Below, piece by piece: positions 8,801 through 11,868 of a stretch of DNA of 11,868 bases; within the stretch, counting starts at the first letter, position 1, and each line of letters starts with the position of its first letter. Origin of the DNA: Bacteroidales bacterium UBA1266 (GTDB lineage Bacteria > Bacteroidota > Bacteroidia > Bacteroidales > WCHB1-69). The translations under genes were made by a program, and so were the position numbers. The notes below the pieces were generated by a model. The model was given only the letters and a program-made list of their open reading frames with translations, was not told the DNA's origin and did no database searches. The stretch lies in assembly GCA_002308135.1 (NCBI GenBank), contig DBVK01000008.1:1-11868 (forward strand). Reading direction: 5' to 3'.

Positions 8801-11800
8801 GTAATGGTCGAATTGGTGAACACAGAGTTGTGGGCGAGTGTGATGGGGCCGTAAGGATAGTACAGGTAGACACCGTACTTGTTGCTTCCGCCATTTGTAA
8901 TCACCACCTCGTTGTTCGTCACCATCATGGTGTCTGTCTTACTGTTGTAGTTCTGGTAGTACAAGTACATGCCGTAGGCCATTGACGCATTGTTGAGGTA
9001 GATGCGGTTGCCATCGATATTTTCCCAACGGCTGTAGTAGCTATACAGGCCATAATAGGTGGAAGCTCCCGAATAATTGGTTATCGTATTATGCGAGAAG
9101 CTCTTATACAGCCCGTAATAGTAGGCGTACACGGCATTGTAATACGAGTTGCGCAGAATGTTGCTGTCGATGGTCACACCGACCCCCGAATCCAACGCAT
9201 TGGCGTCACCGCGGGTATAGTACAGATACATGCCGTAATAGCCTCCATTGATCACATTGCTTACAAAGCGCACATCGTCCAGCATTTCAGTGCTCCCGCT
9301 GGTACCCTGGTAACTCACCGCCCTATAGGAGCTATGGGAAGCTATGGGAGCGGCAATGTAGCAATGATGGAACAGCACATTCTTCACCGTGCCTTCCAAC
9401 TCCACACCAATCACTTGTCCGTTAAACGAAAGTTCTTCAAACACCAGGTGGGAGGTCCGGCTCACCTTCACCGAACTCATATCGGAGAATACCACACTGT
9501 CGCGGTTATTGGCCAAGGAAGTGAATGTCACCACATTGGTTTCGCTAGCTCCCGGGATATTCCCGGCAACAGTGAATCCGCTATACCTTCCGGTGGCTAT
9601 CCGCATTTCCACAGGACCGTTCACGCCGCAAGCCACCAGAGCGGCAAGCGCATCCTTGATATTGGCGAAACGGGCATTGTCCCCACCGATATTGTACACA
9701 CCGCTCATTGCAGAATCACAGCCGAACAGGGTCATCTTCATTGTATCATTACGCCAGTCCGCATCCTGTCCGCCATTTGGGGAAAACACATACGCCATGA
9801 AGTCGTTGACTCCCGAAAGCGGGGAAAGGTTGCCTATGGTCACTGTATCATCCTCATATGGTTTCAGCAGCCCTGTCCACGAATAGGTGACAGCAGTGGA
9901 ATTGTTAATACGGTAAGCGATTTTGGCGGAAGTGATGTTGCCCGTTCCCACATTCCGGATCACCACTTTCACCGGAACCTGACTCATCGTCGCCTCGGAC
10001 GAAGCGGGGCTGATAATTTCTTTCAACGCCAAATCCAAAGCGTGGAACTCCACCTGCCAGGCGCCCGCCACGGCAACCGCCGTATCACGCAGCACGCCGC
10101 GGATGTCGGTCGGAACCGAAGCAATGACAGGGAAAGTGACTCCCACTGTGTCCAGCAGGTGCAAATCCACATCCGAATTGACAAAACTCGGACGCACAAA
10201 ACGGGAAGCTCTATCCGAAGCAACCAGGCTTCTCCACTCCGACATGGCCGTAACGGCTTTTCCGGCATATCCCACATTGGGATTGGCCGTAAAAGCGTTA
10301 TAATAACAGTTGTTATTGATGTTCACATTATTGGCTAAATAATTCACCCCCGGCACATATACCGGATAACTATTGACGGCAGGATTGGCCATGTAGAAGA
10401 TATTGTTTTGGATATCTATATCGTACACATTGCTCGAAGCGAAATACACACCATACTGAGACGGAGCGATGTCCTTCAGACGGAAGGTGTTGTGGTATAC
10501 CAAAGCCGTGGAGGCATTGGCAAGGTAAAGGCCGTAGCCTCCGGAGGTGCTGCAAGTGGCCCGGTATTCGTTGTTCACAATGCGGCGGTAGCCGTTGGTC
10601 ACGTCTCCGAAATAGGAGGTGTAGAAGCCCATGTAGAGGGAAGCCACATCAAAGATGTTGCCTTCCACGTTCGCATTGGAGTAGTAGGCATATATTGCAT
10701 ACATGTTGGCTAAGGTGAAGTTGCCCCGACGCTGTTTCACCATGTTGTGGTGCACAAACACGGAGTCCGCATAGTACATGTACACCGCACTGTAGTCGAC
10801 GCTGTCGATGAGGTTGCTGTCGATTTCGATACGGGCGATACGCGCCGTTGCATCGGAACCGTACACATACACGCCGAGAGAGCCGCCTTCCATCAGGTTG
10901 TGGTGGAGACGCACATCCTTCACACCGTTTCCATACAGGTACACCGCACCATGGGCCGTACCCGTAACAGCTTGGCTAAAGGATTTGGGCACCCACAGAT
11001 GGCAGTTGTGGATGTTGATATGCGAACTGTTGCCCGTAACCATGATGCCACGGCTGTAGGCATAGCTTTGGTAGTTCGGGTTCTGGCCCGTCAGGCCCAG
11101 ATCACAAATCTCCACGTAGGAAGCGCCATTGATCATAATCGCCGCCAGATTGCTCATGCAATCGTCCTCACGAACCAGCAGCACACTGCTGCTGTCATGC
11201 AGGTAGGAAGTGATGGTCAGCGTGTTGGCCGCGCTCATACCGTTAATCCACCCGATAGTGGAATTCTGGTAATAGGTTCCCGGCAGGTAGGCAAGGGTCA
11301 CAGGACCGCCCAAACCGCAGAATCCCAAAATCTGGAGCGCTTCATCCAGGGACTTGAAATAACCCGTGTCACCGATGGTAAAGGTGCCGGTCAAGGCCGC
11401 AGCGCAGGAGAAATGGCTGGCACTGATTGTATCGTCAGCGGACTCGGAGTCAATCATGTTGTTGCCGAGGGAAACCACATAGGCCACGATGTTGTTGTAG
11501 CCTCCCAAAGCGACGAAGCGACCAAGTATAACTGTATCTGTCTCACCAATTTGCAAATTTCCAGTCCATTTTACGTCAGGTTGACGGATACCGTTCACCT
11601 CCCAACCGATGGTCACTGAGCGAAGCGGAAGGATACCGCCGTTTTGCAGCACCACCGAAGGAGTCAGCGTGTCACCGCCTTGTCCGCTTTCCGGCCAGCC
11701 CAGCAAAGCCATCAGCGCGGCATTTGCGGAATCTGCCGAAGAAGTGTAGCATCCGCGGCCCGTCACCACCAGACGCATGGCACCGTCCACATCCGAAGTC

Positions 11801-11868
11801 ACACCCGGATAGGCAGGGCATTTCAACTGGTTGTAGGAAGCCATCTGCAAGTTCCGGATGACGGCAGA
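2878..11868 (-). CDS. Giant modular beta-helix surface protein with T9SS type A sorting domain (5' partial)
   Basis: An uninterrupted minus-strand frame of 2996 codons runs off the right edge. The residues SAVIRNL precede the first possible start near 11850, so the true start lies outside the window. Residues are numbered here from the window edge. The protein opens with the tail of a module (to about 41), followed by four repeated modules of 548-565 residues (about 42-2280). Each has a CARDB-like beta-sandwich (VVIRNxG...WTGxL...D.v.lG), a G-T-Y-x-I/V-G linker and a tyrosine-rich right-handed beta-helix with Asn ladders (hN-x-I). Then come a further CARDB-like domain, a MAM/choice-of-anchor-like jelly roll (about 2400-2560, SFWYAHSS...LVTTNAGASY...GWKQYDIDLS), three Ig/CARDB-like domains, and a C-terminal T9SS domain (about 2912-2996). 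It should be exported by Sec, secreted through the T9SS and anchored on the outer membrane or released. Beta-helices in such proteins may bind or cut glycans, but no catalytic motif was recognised, so adhesion or a structural role is equally possible. Confidence 0.93.
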   Translation of the reverse strand, partial: SAVIRNLQMASYNQLKCPAYPGVTSDVDGAMRLVVTGRGCYTSSADSANAALMALLGWPESGQGGDTLTPSVVLQNGGILPLRSVTIGWEVNGIRQPDVKWTGNLQIGETDTVILGRFVALGGYNNIVAYVVSLGNNMIDSESADDTISASHFSCAAALTGTFTIGDTGYFKSLDEALQILGFCGLGGPVTLAYLPGTYYQNSTIGWINGMSAANTLTITSYLHDSSSVLLVREDDCMSNLAAIMINGASYVEICDLGLTGQNPNYQSYAYSRGIMVTGNSSHINIHNCHLWVPKSFSQAVTGTAHGAVYLYGNGVKDVRLHHNLMEGGSLGVYVYGSDATARIARIEIDSNLIDSVDYSAVYMYYADSVFVHHNMVKQRRGNFTLANMYAIYAYYSNANVEGNIFDVASLYMGFYTSYFGDVTNGYRRIVNNEYRATCSTSGGYGLYLANASTALVYHNTFRLKDIAPSQYGVYFASSNVYDIDIQNNIFYMANPAVNSYPVYVPGVNYLANNVNINNNCYYNAFTANPNVGYAGKAVTAMSEWRSLVASDRASRFVRPSFVNSDVDLHLLDTVGVTFPVIASVPTDIRGVLRDTAVAVAGAWQVEFHALDLALKEIISPASSEATMSQVPVKVVIRNVGTGNITSAKIAYRINNSTAVTYSWTGLLKPYEDDTVTIGNLSPLSGVNDFMAYVFSPNGGQDADWRNDTMKMTLFGCDSAMSGVYNIGGDNARFANIKDALAALVACGVNGPVEMRIATGRYSGFTVAGNIPGASETNVVTFTSLANNRDSVVFSDMSSVKVSRTSHLVFEELSFNGQVIGVELEGTVKNVLFHHCYIAAPIASHSSYRAVSYQGTSGSTEMLDDVRFVSNVINGGYYGMYLYYTRGDANALDSGVGVTIDSNILRNSYYNAVYAYYYGLYKSFSHNTITNYSGASTYYGLYSYYSRWENIDGNRIYLNNASMAYGMYLYYQNYNSKTDTMMVTNNEVVITNGGSNKYGVYLYYPYGPITLAHNSVFTNSTITSYGMYLYNTQTAYAPRIYNNMLVNGNNSGYPLYIASATYITPAYHLMDYNNYVSGGSYLAYLGSAKNTLAAIKSANVLNNQHSVSVKPVWNNNTNLRLNNPKSFWAPAIYGVDSDIDGAARFEQTTIGCYSTAPDSNDASLIAIDGLTRLTAGNSGPISVVIQNKGLKDMDSAVITMMVDNVMQPAVQYKPARPLAYGQSDTVLMGYFSLLEGTHTIVAWVDMTGDGNKSNDTTSVSGKVCSKVVSGTYVIGSSPNADYTFANLNTLFNEMKGSNGSCGVVGDVTLAFESGTYTSTATSAISLSDIADAMGDHHLTLTSVAGNKDSVTISGSGTQVILVGAANKNITIKHLTLVNTSTSSSRYVIYLTNGCSGIDVQHNELYMDTTKSTTNYLIYNPSNGVLSNLRIVGNHLVGGYYGIYLYGSGSSTFNENVVVDSNEIYCQMVYTTYSYYTQYKSFSHNNIRVRTKNGTNLWYGMNMNYCNAGSIIGNRIDATRGGTSIAYQTYPMYLNYLNYYNVTYPALVANNTMKCYLSTSNTSAYYAVYTQNNRMNFYHNTVYMTGGMGAAFRGNSSSPYVSELKGNVFVVSSAQQAFVNDYTTNMSGFVLDYNNYYNNGGSVLAKVQGFDCKNLADLRMYGGMDAHSVSTKPDFPNLAHDLSIKCKGDLVMPRLKDVQVDINNDARGEVTLMGAYEDELTIRLDAMLSDFADVKMTAASSPVSVILGNKGLDTLRTAVINWEFNGVAQTPVNWTGKLALGEIEKVSLGNITPLIDKINRLKAWVSQPNGGTDSDHFNDTISYEEYVCSSVLAAGTYTVGGSNPDFADLDELTAALYTCGISGPVVIRFRQGTYGTLNLLGEIPGASASRTVTFLPERGTVVLDGGSKAAGAVLYGVSHVRFRNLTFGNTSNGLMGIRMAAGCSDVIIRECNIYANKTATSSTYSAFRYDGTRGSTTYPVDVRIVANNITGGYHNMYLYYMCGKESYMTSASMYIDSNVMTEAYYYGMYIYYNSSIRSLCHNTIRSREGGTSTYYGVYSYYYSNYDKVMCNRIYVNNKNTGYGMYMSYYQNNPSYSNGRALIANNEIRLFGTNTKYGMYLQNGYSRMDIHYNSIYSQTDNSTAYGVYWYAGTNTTYQTNFTRNMVISSGTTSYPIYLYGSNTTTNYYTLAYGLREYNNLYSETSANVGYVRLGSVTKTTIPDFQAVTTQDSNSISAKPSFIRVANSLELNDYTAFACPSIPEVPTDLNGNPRSNSSAMGCYGAEMWDGVNLQAVAFLKPVAIADVVCYTDSTPVEIVIRNMGRKTASFDTSALRIDLDVRGAISFHFDTTITSGSLRPTQVDTLYLTTIPTIANGTYNLQLQLTDTSDVLAFDDRLMLSYKANRVELPYDVDFSTTPNEFVNVIRSGNVSWSVEPATSVTPASVFGSGSLVFAGTGQVGAASEAVFNAVNIQGCLNPKLSFWYAHSSDNTKRDLMHVLVTTNAGASYTEVGRVMVADTFTGWKQYDIDLSRFVNEPCLSIVFQAISYGGSDQALDRVRIMADQDVAIRMLPIDFSAFSACENDQVPLKAVISNLTMQTTPLTKDTIVAEVTGATTQQLSYVFTKVMGGYETDTITFGNIDMRANGNYYIAMRMQSQDDNAANDTVCDSTYYVHQDVSLNRLIGTDDQRMDKPGDRIQLSAVIQNLSNMVANNFRISLLLNEEVVVVDTVRQVLGIGDSLIHVFSMPYVVPEASKDQPFYFLDVSVDMDCDADTSNNQLNAIGGVEVPDTIDIQVLAVSTTSPATGKMKLSPTVRIANIGNADASNIVIHVDVQDASKTVVESITENLSVLGTNETKDYTFAMTYKVPDYTGQYSLKAYVTAYNGDSIQHNDTISATFDCFRDSTGIRCAADANWSLGQNIPNPASSVTRIPYSIPQEDVMVFSVMSANGQLLHREQLNGETGERYIELNVSDYASGIYYYSVEYQGQRVVRKMNVVR
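2881..3135 (-). other. T9SS type A C-terminal sorting domain
   Basis: The last 85 residues start at NWSLGQNIPNPASSVTRIPY and continue through VFSVMSANGQLLHREQLNG and YASGIYYYSVEYQGQRVVRK to the end. The PNPA motif, the G-Q-x-L turn, the G-I-Y-Y-Y-S-V strand and the basic K-M-N-V-V ending are hallmarks of the type A sorting domain (TIGR04183 family, named from memory). The signal is recognised by the type IX secretion machinery and is normally cleaved by the PorU sortase during surface attachment. This is also the best evidence that the organism is in the Bacteroidota. Confidence 0.93.
4195..4662 (-). other. MAM/choice-of-anchor-like jelly-roll domain within the giant protein
   Basis: About 155 residues begin at RVELPYDVDFSTTPNEF and end at LDRVRIMAD. 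The core signature is LSFWYAHSS, then D-L-M-H-V-L-V-T-T-N-A-G-A-S-Y, then F-T-G-W-K-Q-Y-D-I-D-L-S, then I-V-F-Q-A. This pattern (a WY strand, a V-x-V-S/T-T-D/N-x-G strand, a W-x-x-x-x-x-D-L strand and a final D-x-V-x-I) is shared by MAM-like and choice-of-anchor J domains of Bacteroidota secreted proteins. Such domains usually bind sugars or act as spacers. Here it separates the repeated modules from the C-terminal Ig-like stalk. The fold is inferred from the motif order. Confidence 0.65.
5029..6723 (-). repeat. Protein module D (CARDB-like plus Tyr-rich beta-helix), about 565 residues
   Basis: This is the fourth repeated module and the last before the C-terminal stalk. Its CARDB-like part reads SVILGNKGLDTLRTAVINWE. 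The linker GTYTVG lies at 6352-6369, with flanking Cys codons at 6388-6390 and 6295-6297. The beta-helix follows, with coil signatures such as YGMYIYY and HNTI, then EYNNLYSE, ISAKPSF and the closing VPTDLNGNPR...MGCYGA. It has the densest tyrosine content of the four modules. Confidence 0.8.
6724..8409 (-). repeat. Protein module C, about 562 residues
   Basis: The third repeated module starts with SVVIQNKGLKDMDSAVITMM. Its linker GTYVIG is at 8044-8061 and its paired Cys codons are at 8077-8079 and 7966-7968. The spacing between the two Cys is 36 residues, against 28-30 in the other modules, because of a small insertion (NEMKGSNGS). The helix ends with DYNNYYNNGGS, VSTKPDF and the closing VQVDINNDAR...MGAYED. 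Confidence 0.8.
8410..10053 (-). repeat. Protein module B, about 548 residues
   Basis: The second repeated module starts with VKVVIRNVGTGNITSAKIAY. Its linker GVYNIG is at 9685-9702 and its paired Cys codons are at 9718-9720 and 9628-9630. Coil signatures include GGYYGMYLYY, YYGLYSYYS and YGMYLYYQN. It ends with DYNNYVSGGSYLAYLG, VSVKPVW and the closing VDSDIDGAAR...IGCYST. Confidence 0.8.
10054..11745 (-). repeat. Protein module A, about 564 residues
   Basis: The first complete module in the window starts with TPSVVLQNGGILPLRSVTIG. Its linker GTFTIG is at 11371-11388 and its paired Cys codons are at 11404-11406 and 11317-11319. It ends with NNNCYYNAF, then FVRPSFV and the closing VPTDIRGVLR...AGAW. 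Its helix has fewer tyrosines than modules B-D. Just before it (11746 to the edge) lies the closing motif of yet another module, VTSDVDGAMR...RGCYTS, so the repeat array continues outside the window. Confidence 0.8.

Noticed and set aside
3013..11619. Many long plus-strand frames opposite the giant gene (for example 9091-10338, 3853-4863, 10747-11619).
   Set aside because: They are His/Val/Arg-rich shadow translations antisense to a continuous domain-bearing frame, with no recognisable domains or start signals.

Overview
The window looks like Bacteroidota DNA, probably from a T9SS-bearing lineage of Bacteroidales or a related order. The evidence is a giant protein ending in a type A type-IX-secretion (T9SS) sorting domain, an RHS/YD-repeat protein with a tail-tip toxin cassette, and AT-rich, Shine-Dalgarno-poor start contexts. 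By eye, most of the coding DNA is near 50% G+C. The stretch from about 520 to 1795 is clearly AT-rich, near one third G+C. No tRNA, rRNA or CRISPR array was seen.

Left part (2-2515, plus strand). The end of an RHS-repeat polymorphic toxin enters from outside the window. It has the RHS core, the terminal DPSG motif, and then a different, AT-rich C-terminal domain resembling polymorphic toxin type 44. Four bases later comes a small, AT-rich, Cys-containing lipoprotein that is the candidate immunity protein. After it, G+C rises again in an orphan block of YD repeats with no N-terminus, core or toxin tip, read here as debris of a second RHS gene. The layout fits a replaceable toxin/immunity tip inserted between RHS sequences.

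Junction (2516-2877). This short intergenic stretch holds a decayed fragment of an IS3-type transposase OrfA and then a strong intrinsic terminator that serves the minus strand.

Right part (2878-11868, minus strand). A single open frame of at least 2996 codons runs off the right edge. In order it has the tail of one module, four large repeated modules of about 548-565 residues, a CARDB-like domain, a MAM/choice-of-anchor-like jelly-roll domain, three more Ig/CARDB-like domains and a T9SS type A sorting domain. Each module has a CARDB-like domain, a linker with a conserved Cys pair, a tyrosine-rich right-handed beta-helix and a closing D-[IL]-[DRN]-G/N motif. It should be a secreted, surface-attached filamentous protein.

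The two halves converge on the IS scar and the terminator. Both encode large surface or secreted proteins, but nothing in the sequence shows that they work together.
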